DNA of 64,000 nucleotides from NCBI RefSeq assembly GCF_023716665.1, contig NZ_CP071860.1, positions 992,001 to 1,056,000 on the forward strand. Direction: 5' to 3'. Source of the stretch: Vibrio sp. SCSIO 43135. Its GTDB lineage: Bacteria; Pseudomonadota; Gammaproteobacteria; Enterobacterales; Vibrionaceae. Position numbers and translations under genes: made by a program. This document shows positions 43,328 to 51,800 of the stretch, piece after piece. The notes under the pieces were generated by a model, which saw only the letters and a list, made by a program, of their open reading frames with translations, did not search any database and was not told the DNA's origin. Numbering within the stretch: position 1 is the stretch's first letter; each line of letters opens with the position of its first letter.

Positions 43328-43398
43328 GTATTTTATATAAGCTTCAAATATGGTGAAGCGTATCTACGGCGCACCCCAAATGCCCTACTATAAGATCC
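43328..43398 (+). ncRNA. Purine riboswitch, guanine class
   Basis: The layout matches the Bacillus xpt aptamer: P1 ATTTTAT/ATAAGAT (43330-43336, 43390-43396), joining ATAA, P2 GCTTCA/TGAAGC with the conserved loop AATATGG (43341-43359), core TATCTA, P3 around CGGCGCA/TGCCC (one mismatch) with loop CCCCAAA, and the closing ACTAT. The specificity base equivalent to C74 is C at 43388, so guanine rather than adenine is expected. It lies 141 bases before nupC and should control nupC-deoD-guaD. The remaining part of this 465 base gap shows only a possible AACGTTTGCA CytR-like half-site (43263-43272) and weak hairpins. Confidence 0.85.
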
Positions 43399-43538
43399 CC
43401 CAGCTGTATCCTGCCTTATATCGAATAAGTCTGATAAGTGAGTGTAATTTGTACACAGGTGCCTAAGTTCGGTACCACCACTTAATTCTTTACCTTTTAA
43501 TATGGATGTTGCTAGGTAGAACATGAAAGAGCAGTATC

Positions 43539-44759
43539 ATGTCTATACTAATGAGCATTGTTGGTATCTTTACCTTACTAACAATCGGTTTCCTATTCTC
43601 CGAAAATCGTAAATCCATCAATAAACGAACCGTTATCCTCGCCTTAATTGCACAAATTGGTTTTGGTGCATTTGTTATGTTCGTACCTATTGGTGAGCAA
43701 ATTTTGCAAGGCATGGCAAACGGCGTAAACCATGTAATCTCTTACGCTAACGAAGGTTTAGGTTTCGCATTCGGTGATATTGCTAAGTTCAAAATGGGCT
43801 TCATTTTTGTCATCAATGTGCTGTGTGTGATTATCTTTATCTCGGCACTCATCTCTGTTCTGTATTACCTGAACATCATGCAAGCATTGATCAACGTAAT
43901 TGGTGGCGTGTTAACTAAGCTGCTAGGCACGTCTCGCGCAGAATCACTCAGCGCAACAGCGAACATTTTTGTTGGCCCAATCGAAGCGCCTTCTATGATT
44001 CGCCCACTGGTTAAAAACATGACGCGTTCAGAGCTGTTCGCGGTAATGACAGGCGGCCTAGCGAGTGTTGCAGGCGGCACAATGGTGGGTTACATCAGCT
44101 TAGGTGTGGATCCTAAGTACATCATCACAGCTTGTTTCATGACGGCCCCAGCTGGCCTGCTGTTTGCAAAACTGCTTTGCCCACAAACAGAAGAAGTTGT
44201 AACCGATGAAGCGATTAAGGTAGACAGTAAAGACGCCCCTAAATCGCTCCTAGATGCCATCACAGAAGGTTCACTCGTTGGCATGCAGCAAGTTGCTACC
44301 GTTACCGCGTTGGTGATTTCGTTCGTTGCACTGATTGCTTTGCTCAACGGTATTGTTTCAGGTGTGGGCGGTTTATTCGGTTTTGAAAATGTAAGCCTTG
44401 AGCTGATCATTGGTTATGCTCTGTCGCCATTGGCGTTCTTGATGGGTGTGCCATGGGACGAAGCGGTAACCGCCGCTGCCCTTATCGGTAAAAAGATTGC
44501 GGTAAATGAATTCGTTGCTTACATGAGCTACGTAGAAATCAGTGAAACGCTGTCTGAAAAGACTCGAGCAATCATCGTATTCAGCCTGTGTGGTTTCGCT
44601 AACATTGGCTCACTCGCTATGGTTATTGGCGGTATTGGTGCAATGAGCCCAGATCGTCGCCCACTACTTGTAGAAATTGGCCCTCGCGTTCTTTTAGGCG
44701 CTATTCTAGCTAACTTAATGTCAGGCACTATCGCTGGCCTGCTTATTACTCTGTCTTAA
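43539..44759 (+). CDS. nupC: NupC-family concentrative nucleoside transporter
   Basis: A 406 aa inner-membrane protein with the CNT order: N-terminal helices (SILMSIVGIFTLLTIGFLFSENRKSIN), GAFVMFVPIGEQILQGMANGV, IISVLYYLNIMQ region, GTSRAESLSATANIFVGPIEAPSMIRPLVKNMTRSELFAVMTGGLASVAGGTMVGYIS (the transport core), and ALSPLAFLMGVPWDEA. It imports nucleosides with cations. Its operon partners suggest purine nucleosides. The riboswitch upstream should reduce expression when guanine is plentiful, or raise it, depending on the expression platform, which I cannot resolve. Confidence 0.93.
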   Translation: MSILMSIVGIFTLLTIGFLFSENRKSINKRTVILALIAQIGFGAFVMFVPIGEQILQGMANGVNHVISYANEGLGFAFGDIAKFKMGFIFVINVLCVIIFISALISVLYYLNIMQALINVIGGVLTKLLGTSRAESLSATANIFVGPIEAPSMIRPLVKNMTRSELFAVMTGGLASVAGGTMVGYISLGVDPKYIITACFMTAPAGLLFAKLLCPQTEEVVTDEAIKVDSKDAPKSLLDAITEGSLVGMQQVATVTALVISFVALIALLNGIVSGVGGLFGFENVSLELIIGYALSPLAFLMGVPWDEAVTAAALIGKKIAVNEFVAYMSYVEISETLSEKTRAIIVFSLCGFANIGSLAMVIGGIGAMSPDRRPLLVEIGPRVLLGAILANLMSGTIAGLLITLS

Positions 44760-44769
44760 GGAAATTATT

Positions 44770-45480
44770 ATGCCTACTCCACATATCAATGCTAACAAAG
44801 GTGACTTCGCAGAGACTATTTTGATGCCAGGTGACCCACTGCGCGCAAAACTTATCGCAGAAACGTACTTGGAAGATCCAAAGCTGATCTCTGACGTTCG
44901 CGGTATCTACGCTTACACAGGCACTTACCAAGGTAAGCGTTTGTCAGTCATGGCGCACGGAATGGGTGGCCCATCTGCTAGCATCTACTTCCACGAGTTA
45001 ATGACAGAGTTTGAAGTAAAGAACTTTATCCGTATCGGCAGCTGTGGCGCGATCCACGACGACGTTAAACTGAAAGACGTCATCGTTGCGATGGGCGCGT
45101 CTACTGATTCTAAAATGAACCGTATTCGTTTCCGCGATCACGATTTCGCAGCTCTGGCTGATTACAACATGCTACAGAAGTGTGTATCTGTGCTTGAAAC
45201 AACCGACATGAAATACCGTGTTGGCCAAGTATTTTCATCAGACCTGTTCTACCGCCCAGATTTTGATATGTATGACCTCATGGCAAAATACGGCGTACTG
45301 GGTGTTGAAATGGAAGTAAATGCACTTTACGCATGTGCAGCCGAGAACAACTGTAAAGCACTCGCAATGTGTACGGTGACGGACCACATCACTAAGGGCG
45401 AACACCTTACTGCCGATGAGCGTCGCACTGAGCTGCACGAAATGATTAACGTAGCGCTGAAAACAGCGTTGTCGCTATAA
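44770..45480 (+). CDS. deoD: Purine-nucleoside phosphorylase
   Basis: A 236 aa hexameric-type enzyme: TPHINANKGDFAETILMPGDPLRAKLIAE, IRIGSCGAIHDDVKLKDVI, GVEMEVNALYACAAE and TVTDHITKGEHLTADERR. It splits purine nucleosides with phosphate to base plus ribose or deoxyribose 1-phosphate. It starts 10 bases after nupC, with AAGGAAATT before the ATG. Products such as guanine pass to the next gene product. Confidence 0.96.
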   Translation: MPTPHINANKGDFAETILMPGDPLRAKLIAETYLEDPKLISDVRGIYAYTGTYQGKRLSVMAHGMGGPSASIYFHELMTEFEVKNFIRIGSCGAIHDDVKLKDVIVAMGASTDSKMNRIRFRDHDFAALADYNMLQKCVSVLETTDMKYRVGQVFSSDLFYRPDFDMYDLMAKYGVLGVEMEVNALYACAAENNCKALAMCTVTDHITKGEHLTADERRTELHEMINVALKTALSL

Positions 45481-45516
45481 GCCGTTTCGATTAGACGACT
45501 TTATCATTACCGACTT

Positions 45517-45549
45517 AAGCCCAGTTCAGTTTTGCGGCTGGGCTTTTTC
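45517..45549 (+). terminator. Terminator between deoD and guaD
   Basis: AAGCCCAG / CTGGGCTT stem with 13 base loop and T run. It lies inside the operon, so it probably lowers guaD expression relative to deoD. Confidence 0.8.
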
Positions 45550-45561
45550 TAGGAATCCATC

Positions 45562-46908
45562 ATGTCGAAAAAAGCCATTTTAGGACACGTTTTTCATGCT
45601 CCCGTGAAAGGCGAATTTGAGCACCTTGTTAACGCTTGTATCGAGTTCGATGAACTGGGGAAAATCAGCCAAGTTGTAACTCCAGACCAGCACGATTACC
45701 AAAGCATTGTACAAAAGCACCAAGAGCAGAACACCTTAACTACTCTGAGTGACAGCCAGTATCTGTTTCCTGGCCTTGTGGATCTACACACTCACGCGCC
45801 TCAATGGCCTCAATCGGGTAAAGGGTTAGATTTGCCTTTGTTTGATTGGCTTAACCAATACACCTTCCCACTGGAAAGTAAGTACAAAGATGCGGATTTC
45901 CGCGAGCGCTTCTACCCAGAACTAGTCGATACGCTGATCGCCCACGGCACAACAACGGCGATGTACTTTGCAACGATTGACAATGCAGCCTCAGAATACC
46001 TAGCCAAAGTGTGTAAGCAAAAAGGCCAGCGAGCATTAATCGGCAAGGTATCGATGGACGAAAAATCGATGTGTCCAGACTACTATGTCGAACAAAGCAC
46101 AGAAATCGCCCTAAGCGATGCTGAAGCATTCATCCAAAACATTATCGCCATTGATGACAAGAGTGGCCTTGTTCATCCTGTTGTGACGCCTCGTTTTGTA
46201 CCGACTTGCTCGACAGATCTTCTAGCAGGGCTTGGTAAGCTTGTGCAACATTATCAATGTCATGTACAAACTCACGCTTCAGAAAGCGACTGGGCGCGTG
46301 ATTTCTCGCAAGAGAAGTACCAAAAAACAGACGTCGAGATTTACCATGAAACTCAGCTTCTGACACGCAGAACCGTTCTGGCGCACTCGATTTTCCTATC
46401 AGAATGCGACAAGCAAACCATTAAAGAAGTGGGCGCTGGTATTGCTCACTGCCCACTTTCTAACATGTATTTTGCCGATGCGACGTTCCCTCTGAGAGAA
46501 GCAATTGACCAAGATCTGCATGTGGGCTTAGGCTCGGATCTGTCTGGTGGCCCGATTCCATCAATCTTCCATGCGTGTTTAGATGCTGTCAGCCATTCGC
46601 GAGTACGTGAAGCGGGAACCAATACCCACTTAATGCAAAACCGTGGCGAGCCGAATACCCGTGTTTCTTTCGTTGAAGCATTTTGGATGGCAACGCACGG
46701 CGGTGGTCTAACACTGGATTTGCCTATCGGCGTATTCAAACCAGGGTACTTACTCGATGCCATTGTGGTCGATACGAACGCAAAACACAGCCAAGTCCGC
46801 GTTTACTCAGATTTGGACTCACCGCGAGACATCCTAGAAAAAATCATTGTACACACCACGGAGCCTGCGATTTCTTCCGTATGGGTGAACGGCAACAAAG
46901 TAAAATAG
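45562..46908 (+). CDS. guaD: Guanine deaminase
   Basis: Amidohydrolase fold: LFPGLVDLHTHAPQWPQSGKGLDLPLFDWLNQYTFPLE is the guanine deaminase signature with the H-x-H zinc ligands; VQTHASES, LAHSIFLSE and GLGSDLSGGP supply further ligands. It converts guanine to xanthine and ammonia. With NupC and DeoD it forms an import, phosphorolysis and deamination route for guanosine, under a guanine riboswitch. Length of 448 aa is normal. A hairpin terminator just upstream may reduce read-through from deoD. Confidence 0.95.
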   Translation: MSKKAILGHVFHAPVKGEFEHLVNACIEFDELGKISQVVTPDQHDYQSIVQKHQEQNTLTTLSDSQYLFPGLVDLHTHAPQWPQSGKGLDLPLFDWLNQYTFPLESKYKDADFRERFYPELVDTLIAHGTTTAMYFATIDNAASEYLAKVCKQKGQRALIGKVSMDEKSMCPDYYVEQSTEIALSDAEAFIQNIIAIDDKSGLVHPVVTPRFVPTCSTDLLAGLGKLVQHYQCHVQTHASESDWARDFSQEKYQKTDVEIYHETQLLTRRTVLAHSIFLSECDKQTIKEVGAGIAHCPLSNMYFADATFPLREAIDQDLHVGLGSDLSGGPIPSIFHACLDAVSHSRVREAGTNTHLMQNRGEPNTRVSFVEAFWMATHGGGLTLDLPIGVFKPGYLLDAIVVDTNAKHSQVRVYSDLDSPRDILEKIIVHTTEPAISSVWVNGNKVK

Positions 46909-46930
46909 ACAGCAGTCTTCATTAAAAAAC

Positions 46931-46957
46931 AAAGGCCCAGCTATCGCTGGGCCTTTT
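46931..46957. terminator. Bidirectional terminator after guaD
   Basis: AAAGGCCCAGC / GCTGGGCCTTT stem with loop TATC, T run after. Confidence 0.92.
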
Positions 46958-46971
46958 CATTTCATCATTGA

Positions 46972-47421
46972 CTAGTTTTGAGGAATTGATGGTGAGGGTT
47001 GTTTGGGTTCCAATACCTGCTGCCCAATCAAAGAACCGACAATCAAGGATAAAAGAAACAACACTATGCCTTTATCACCCAACGCCAAACTGGCGACTGC
47101 CGGCCCAGGGCAAATGCCTGCAACACCCCATCCAAGGCCAAAAATCGCGGCCCCTGAAAGCAACCTTGAATCTAACGTCTTTTTGGTTGGCAAACAGATT
47201 GCTTCGCCAGTGACCGATGCTTTTCTTGGTTTAATGAGTAGGAAATAGCTCGGCATAAACACCAGTAACGCGCCTCCCATCACAAACGCTAGGCTCGGAT
47301 CCCACGCGCCTGCAACATCGAGAAAGCCAATCACCTTTTCTGGTTGAATCATGCCTGAAATTGCCATTCCAGCACCAAACAATAACCCACTCAGTAATGC
47401 TGTAATTCTAAATAACCACAT
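46972..47421 (-). CDS. DUF6691/YeeE-like membrane protein (second half of split transporter)
   Basis: Start at 47421 after AGGGA. Four or more membrane helices: MWLFRITALLSGLLFGAGMAISGMIQPEKVIGFLDV, LAFVMGGALLVFMPSYFL, LLSGAAIFGLGWGVAGICPGPAVASLAL and GIVLFLLSLIVGSLIGQQV. The conserved Cys in GICPGPA is that of YeeE/YedE proteins, which pass sulfur compounds such as thiosulfate across the membrane. It is encoded with the first half 17 bases upstream. Confidence 0.85.
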   Translation of the reverse strand: MWLFRITALLSGLLFGAGMAISGMIQPEKVIGFLDVAGAWDPSLAFVMGGALLVFMPSYFLLIKPRKASVTGEAICLPTKKTLDSRLLSGAAIFGLGWGVAGICPGPAVASLALGDKGIVLFLLSLIVGSLIGQQVLEPKQPSPSIPQN

Positions 47422-47437
47422 TGTCTTATCCCTATCG

Positions 47438-47857
47438 TTAAAGCACATGTAGGCGAATGAAAACGGTAAGCGCTGCCACAGCCATAAAGACACAGGTCGC
47501 CACGATTGAGCGCTTCGATAAACGGCCAATCCCGCAGATACCGTGTCCACTTGTACAGCCATTACCCATGCGAGTACCGAACCCCACGAGTAAACCCGCT
47601 AACGACAGAGCCAATAAAGAACTGCTTTGTGTACTTGGCGCGTCAATTCCTAGCATCATAACGCTAAGCACTCCACCGGATACCATGCCCAGCACAAACA
47701 ATAGTCGCCAAGCATAATCACCGGACTTAGGCGCTAACAAGCCATTAATAACGCCGCTGATGCCAGCCACTTTACCGTTCACTAATAAGAGCAATACCGC
47801 CGATACGCCAAGCAAAATGCCGCCAAATAGTGATTCCCAAGGTAATGCTTGCATCAT
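47438..47857 (-). CDS. YeeE/YedE family membrane protein (first half)
   Basis: 139 aa, four helices (LFGGILLGVSAVLLLLVNGKVAGISGVI, WRLLFVLGMVSGGVLSVMML, SLLALSLAGLLVGFGTRMGNGCTSGHGICGIGRLSKRSIVATCVFMAVA). The GNGCTSGHGICG motif carries the two conserved Cys of the sulfur channel. The ATG overlaps the stop of the upstream ArsR gene by 4 bases (ATGA), showing translational coupling. With its downstream partner it rebuilds a full YeeE-type protein. Confidence 0.88.
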   Translation of the reverse strand: MMQALPWESLFGGILLGVSAVLLLLVNGKVAGISGVINGLLAPKSGDYAWRLLFVLGMVSGGVLSVMMLGIDAPSTQSSSLLALSLAGLLVGFGTRMGNGCTSGHGICGIGRLSKRSIVATCVFMAVAALTVFIRLHVL

Positions 47858-48177
47858 GATGATGTTTCCTCTTTGCAGAACACGCTGTGTAGGCTGCCAA
47901 TAAGTGTTTCCACTCTTGGATCCGCCAATGAATAGAACACTTGCTGTGACTCTTTTCGTGCTGATATCAGCTTATGGTTACGCAGTACTGTGAGATGCTG
48001 AGAGAACGCTGATTGGCTCAACGTTGACGCTTGCTGTAGCGCACCAGCCCCTACTTCCCCTTGCGTTAATTGGCAAAGCACGAGCAACCGTTCTGGATGC
48101 GCCATTACTTTCAGTAAATCGGCAGCCTCGGTGACTTTTTCCTGCATGCTTTTTATGTCTAGCTGTTCTTCAACCAC
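47854..48177 (-). CDS. ArsR-family persulfide-sensing regulator, BigR/SqrR-like
   Basis: 107 aa winged helix: AADLLKVMAHPERLLVLCQLTQGEVGAGALQQASTLSQSAFSQHLTVLRNHKLISARKESQQVFYSL. Cys35 (LVLCQL) and Cys101 (SVFCKEE) match the cysteine pair that forms a tetrasulfide in BigR/SqrR proteins. It should repress its own operon and probably the divergent reductase until sulfide or persulfide builds up. GTG start with GGAGT before it. Confidence 0.88.
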   Translation of the reverse strand: MVEEQLDIKSMQEKVTEAADLLKVMAHPERLLVLCQLTQGEVGAGALQQASTLSQSAFSQHLTVLRNHKLISARKESQQVFYSLADPRVETLIGSLHSVFCKEETSS

Positions 48178-48211
48178 AACAGACTCCTCAATAAAAACCT
48201 TAATTAGATAT

Positions 48212-48225
48212 TACTTATATAAGTA
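48212..48225. promoter_or_regulatory. 14 bp palindrome TACTTATATAAGTA
   Basis: A perfect palindrome 35 bases before the ArsR-family start, in the divergent gap with the persulfide reductase gene. A likely operator for the BigR-like protein. Confidence 0.55.
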
Positions 48226-48272
48226 TATTCAGTCAACACTAAATTAGAGTTTGTGAATTTAGCAAAATTAAC

Positions 48273-48288
48273 ATTAGACTTTTCTAAT
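48273..48288. promoter_or_regulatory. Inverted repeat ATTAGA-N4-TCTAAT
   Basis: Perfect 6 bp arms in the same divergent gap, 125 bases before the reductase start. It may be a second operator serving the rightward gene. Confidence 0.45.
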
Positions 48289-48412
48289 TTATAGGTTTAA
48301 CGTAATAGAAAATTTGCCTAGCAAGCCATGAGTAATCACGTAAAGAATGCAGCTAGGTTTCGATATAGCCTGAGAACGCTGATGTCAGGGCGTTGGTAAG
48401 TTGGAGTTCTAA

Positions 48413-50116
48413 ATGACTAAAATTGTTATTGTTGGTGGGGTCGCTGGTGGTGCATCAGCCGCCGCACGTGCACGTAGATTAAGTGAAGATGCAGAGATCA
48501 TCATGTTCGAGCGCGGGCCCTTTGTCTCGTTTGCCAACTGTGGCTTGCCCTACCATATTGGTGGCGACATTCAGGAACGAAGCAAGCTATTACTACAAAC
48601 CCCTGAGAGCTTTCTAGCCCGTTTTAACGTCGATGTTCGTGTGATGAACGAAGTGGTAGCGATTAATCGCCACGAGAAAACAGTCACCATTAAGAACCTA
48701 CTCGACGGCTCTGAATACACAGAAAATTATGACTTTTTGCTGCTAAGTCCAGGTGCGGGCCCAGTGGTTCCACCGATTCCGGGCGTTGATAATCCGTTAA
48801 CGCACTCACTGCGTAACATCCCTGATATGGATCGAATCATCCAAACCATTCAAATGAACAAGCTAGAGCACGCCACTGTCGTGGGTGGCGGATTCATCGG
48901 CTTGGAAATGATGGAAGCCTTCCACCAACTTGGCATCAAATCCACGCTGATCGAAATGGCCGATCAGGTCATGACTCCAGTAGATAGAGAAATGGCGGGG
49001 TTTGCTCATCAAGAAATTCGTTCAAAAGGCATCGACCTAAAGCTTGGTGTCGCCCTTGAAAGCATCGATTTTGTACCAAATCAGCAAGTAGCGAATGCAG
49101 ACAGCGGAGAAAGCACTGCACATCAACATATCAATGGCGAGCTAAACCTGACTTTAAATAGCGGTGAGACACTACGTACCGATATCGTCATCATGGCGGT
49201 TGGTGTTCGACCAGAAACCAAGCTTGCCCGAGAGGCTGGGCTTCAGATTGGGCAGCTAGGTGGTATTTACACCAACGAAATGATGCAGACCAGCGATCCA
49301 AGTATCTACGCTGTTGGTGATGCTATTGAAGAGAAAGACTTTGTCACTGGCGCGCAAACTTTGGTTCCTCTTGCGGGCCCTGCTAATCGTCAGGGGCGCA
49401 TGGCGGCAGACAATATGTTAGGCCGCAGCGAAACCTATCAAGGTACACAAGGCACTGCGATTTGTAAGATCTTTGATTTGGCGGTTGCATCTACTGGCAA
49501 AAACGAAAAGCAACTGAAGCGCGAAGGCATTGAATACGAAAAGGTGTATGTCCACACAGCCAGTCACGCGAGCTACTACCCTGGCGCAGAGATCGTCTCA
49601 TTCAAAATGTTGTTCGATCCTAAAACGGGCAAAATCCTAGGTGCGCAAGCAGCTGGTAAAGACGGCGTCGATAAGCGTATCGATGTCATGGCAGTCGCGC
49701 AGCGTGCGGGTATGACAGTGGAACAGCTTCAACACCTCGAGCTTACTTATGCGCCGCCATATGGCTCAGCAAAAGATGTGATAAATCAAGCTGCGTTTGT
49801 TGCAAGCAACATTATGGCGGGAGATGCCACTCCGATTCATTACGACCAGATCGATTCACTGACAAACGACCAAGTGCTGCTTGATGTTCGTAATCCGGGA
49901 GAGCTTGAGAATGTCGGCTTCATTGAAGGTGCGATTAACATTCCTGTCGATCAGTTACGCCATCGTATGGACGAACTACCAAAAGACAAAGAGATTGTGA
50001 TTTATTGCCAAGTTGGGTTACGCGGTAACGTAGCGTATCGCCAATTGGTCAACAACGGCTTTAAAGCGCGCAATCTGATTGGTGGTTACAGAACCTATAA
50101 AATGGCACAGGCGTAA
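48413..50116 (+). CDS. CoA-disulfide/persulfide reductase with C-terminal rhodanese domain
   Basis: FAD and NAD(P)H-binding motifs IVIVGGVAGGASAAARARR and ATVVGGGFIGLEMMEAF; active Cys43 in SFANCGLPYH; IYAVGDAIE for FAD; dimer domain; then a rhodanese domain with Cys532 in IYCQVGLRGNVAYRQL. This 567 aa architecture is that of NADH-dependent persulfide reductases (Npsr, CoADR-Rhd), which reduce CoA persulfide or polysulfide. The divergent BigR-like regulator and YeeE genes support a role in sulfane sulfur handling. Cytoplasmic. Confidence 0.9.
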   Translation: MTKIVIVGGVAGGASAAARARRLSEDAEIIMFERGPFVSFANCGLPYHIGGDIQERSKLLLQTPESFLARFNVDVRVMNEVVAINRHEKTVTIKNLLDGSEYTENYDFLLLSPGAGPVVPPIPGVDNPLTHSLRNIPDMDRIIQTIQMNKLEHATVVGGGFIGLEMMEAFHQLGIKSTLIEMADQVMTPVDREMAGFAHQEIRSKGIDLKLGVALESIDFVPNQQVANADSGESTAHQHINGELNLTLNSGETLRTDIVIMAVGVRPETKLAREAGLQIGQLGGIYTNEMMQTSDPSIYAVGDAIEEKDFVTGAQTLVPLAGPANRQGRMAADNMLGRSETYQGTQGTAICKIFDLAVASTGKNEKQLKREGIEYEKVYVHTASHASYYPGAEIVSFKMLFDPKTGKILGAQAAGKDGVDKRIDVMAVAQRAGMTVEQLQHLELTYAPPYGSAKDVINQAAFVASNIMAGDATPIHYDQIDSLTNDQVLLDVRNPGELENVGFIEGAINIPVDQLRHRMDELPKDKEIVIYCQVGLRGNVAYRQLVNNGFKARNLIGGYRTYKMAQA

Positions 50117-50142
50117 CCTGCCACATTTAACTTCTTAACGAT

Positions 50143-50169
50143 AGAGCCTTAGCCAGTCGCTAAGGCTCT
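50143..50169. terminator. Hairpin terminator between convergent genes
   Basis: AGAGCCTTAGC / GCTAAGGCTCT, an 11 bp stem with 5 base loop. T runs are poor on both sides. Confidence 0.6.
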
Positions 50170-50176
50170 CAATCAC

Positions 50177-51010
50177 CTAATTTAACCAAGACGCCAACTG
50201 ATTTTCGACCACCGGAGTGATGTTGAATCCAATCATAAAATCTGGTCTGGTTTTATCGTCTTTCTCGATGTAGTAATTCGCCTCTAAACCGAATTTCCAA
50301 GGCCGACCACCAATAACGGTTGTTTTGGTGACACTTATGTTCAGCGGTATCTCGGCTTGATTGGTATTCCAATCGTAGGAAATGGTTGGCGCTGTGCCGA
50401 ACGTCCAACCGCCTCCTAACATTTCTACCCAAAATAGCTGCGAAGACGTTTTGTTAATGCGTTTGCCTTCATCAATGCCTGATCCCGCTACGCCATACAA
50501 GTGGTTAGGAAACAAGCCTACTACTCGCTCTGAACTTAGCTTACCAAACAATACTTCTGGCCCCACAGCGAACTGATCCGAAGATAATTCATCACTGCCT
50601 GTCGGAAACGATGCTATTACACCAAACGCGACAATCGTATCTGGCGCAATGTTTGGCGCATACGCCAAGTCGAATGAAATGTCGGATACACCTGATTGAT
50701 TCATGTGCACATTGCCGACATTGAAGTCGTTATCTATGGCCGACACCGCTGGCCTAAAAATGATCTTGTCACCACCATCCAAAGGAAACGGCAATGTTGG
50801 TTGAAACACCGTGGTGAAGTTGCTTCCGCCGTCTTTGTATCCACCGTTGTACTGAAACTTAAAATTTAAACTTGCATAGGCAGTGTTTGGGTTAGCTAAC
50901 TCTTTCGCTGCTTTCTCAGCTAACGATTTATCACTTATCACCTCTGATTCAGCCCACGCAGGTGATGCGAGTAGCGTTAATATTAGGGTCGAAACCAGTG
51001 TCTTTTTCAC
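50177..51010 (-). CDS. Outer membrane beta-barrel protein
   Basis: GTG at 51010 with GAGG before it gives a signal peptide (KKTLVSTLILTLLASPAWA). The mature protein has alternating aromatic/hydrophobic strands (YASLNFKFQYNGG, FTTVFQPTLPF, VIASFPTGSDELSSDQFAVGPEVLFG, KFGLEANYYIE, FMIGFNITPVV), the pattern of a 12-strand-type barrel in the phenol-degradation-like transporter group. Cargo unknown. It is last in the SDR-DUF2141-DedA operon, but with a Fur-like box and a terminator hairpin before it, so it may be separately controlled. Confidence 0.7.
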   Translation of the reverse strand: MKKTLVSTLILTLLASPAWAESEVISDKSLAEKAAKELANPNTAYASLNFKFQYNGGYKDGGSNFTTVFQPTLPFPLDGGDKIIFRPAVSAIDNDFNVGNVHMNQSGVSDISFDLAYAPNIAPDTIVAFGVIASFPTGSDELSSDQFAVGPEVLFGKLSSERVVGLFPNHLYGVAGSGIDEGKRINKTSSQLFWVEMLGGGWTFGTAPTISYDWNTNQAEIPLNISVTKTTVIGGRPWKFGLEANYYIEKDDKTRPDFMIGFNITPVVENQLASWLN

Positions 51011-51023
51011 TTTGATTGCCTCA

Positions 51024-51060
51024 TTAAAAAAGGAGCTAACCCTTGTGGGTTCAGCTCCTT
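51024..51060 (-). terminator. Terminator/attenuator hairpin before outer membrane protein gene
   Basis: On the minus strand AAGGAGCTGAACCC and GGGTTAGCTCCTT pair (one bulge) around ACAA, followed by TTTTTAAT. It stands between the DedA gene and the outer membrane protein gene, and after the Fur-like box, only 14 bases before the GTG. Confidence 0.8.
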
Positions 51061-51082
51061 GCATGTCATTGGGGCAATCATA

Positions 51083-51101
51083 AATAATGTGAATCAATAT
51101 C
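51083..51101 (-). promoter_or_regulatory. Fur-like box
   Basis: Minus-strand GATATTGATTCACATTATT agrees with the 19 bp Fur consensus at 14 positions. It lies between the DedA gene stop and the hairpin. Confidence 0.45.
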
Positions 51102-51130
51102 AATAGCCATTTGATGACATCGCATAAGGC

Positions 51131-51790
51131 TTACTTGGTGGCAACTGCCAGAGCCTGCCTGCGAAACCAGTACCAGCCAAGCCACAAGATCCCTGTCATT
51201 AACGCCGCAGCGATCAATGCTGGCTTCGGGTTATTCATGCTACTGATGGAACCAGCGTAAGCAGCAATCAAGCAATACGGGACTGTGCTAATAGTCCATG
51301 CAAGCATGAACTTAGACAATTTCATGCCCGATGCGCCCGCTAAACAGGCCGTGACTTCCGGCAAAATTGGGGTAGCCCGAGATAGCAGTATCATGGTGAA
51401 ACCATGCTGGTTAAATGCCTGTTTTGCTTCTGCAATGTTTGTCTTTTCCTTCAGTAATTTGAGTAGCAGTTTTTCGCCGTATCGAAACGATATTCCATAC
51501 CCGACTAACCCAGCGAGCGTCATCCCACTTGTTGCCGCCAGTGCACCAAACCATTGCCCTAAGAAGAACCCAGCCAACAAAGTGATGGTGAGTGTGGGCA
51601 TTGCGACGAACAAGTCTGCGGTCAGCAGTAATACTGCAATTGCAAAAATGTATAACGGTGAAATCGACTGAGCCAATTCAAACCAGCGTTCAATTTTTTC
51701 AACGTTCAATACCCCAATCGCGTTGAGTAGGATGAACGTAGAGGCGAATGCGAGCGCCAATACCAGTAGCACTTTAATCATTGAAGACAT
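51131..51790 (-). CDS. TVP38/TMEM64 (DedA-like) membrane protein
   Basis: Start at 51790 after AAGGAG. A 219 aa protein with helices IKVLLVLALAFASTFILLNAI, LYIFAIAVLLLTADLFVAMPTLTITLLAGFFLGQWFGALAATSGMTLAGLVGYGISFRYG, then FTMILLSRATPILPEVTACLAGASGMKLSKFMLAWTISTVPYCLIAAYAG, the SNARE-associated/DedA signature with the conserved Arg and Pro. These are thought to move lipids such as undecaprenyl phosphate across the membrane or maintain proton balance. It follows the DUF2141 gene by 10 bases. Confidence 0.87.
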   Translation of the reverse strand: MSSMIKVLLVLALAFASTFILLNAIGVLNVEKIERWFELAQSISPLYIFAIAVLLLTADLFVAMPTLTITLLAGFFLGQWFGALAATSGMTLAGLVGYGISFRYGEKLLLKLLKEKTNIAEAKQAFNQHGFTMILLSRATPILPEVTACLAGASGMKLSKFMLAWTISTVPYCLIAAYAGSISSMNNPKPALIAAALMTGILWLGWYWFRRQALAVATK

Positions 51791-51800
51791 AGCCAGCTCC

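Noticed and set aside
43333..43524. 63 aa minus-strand frame before nupC
   Set aside because: It is antisense to the riboswitch, whose structure explains the sequence; no ribosome site or protein family.
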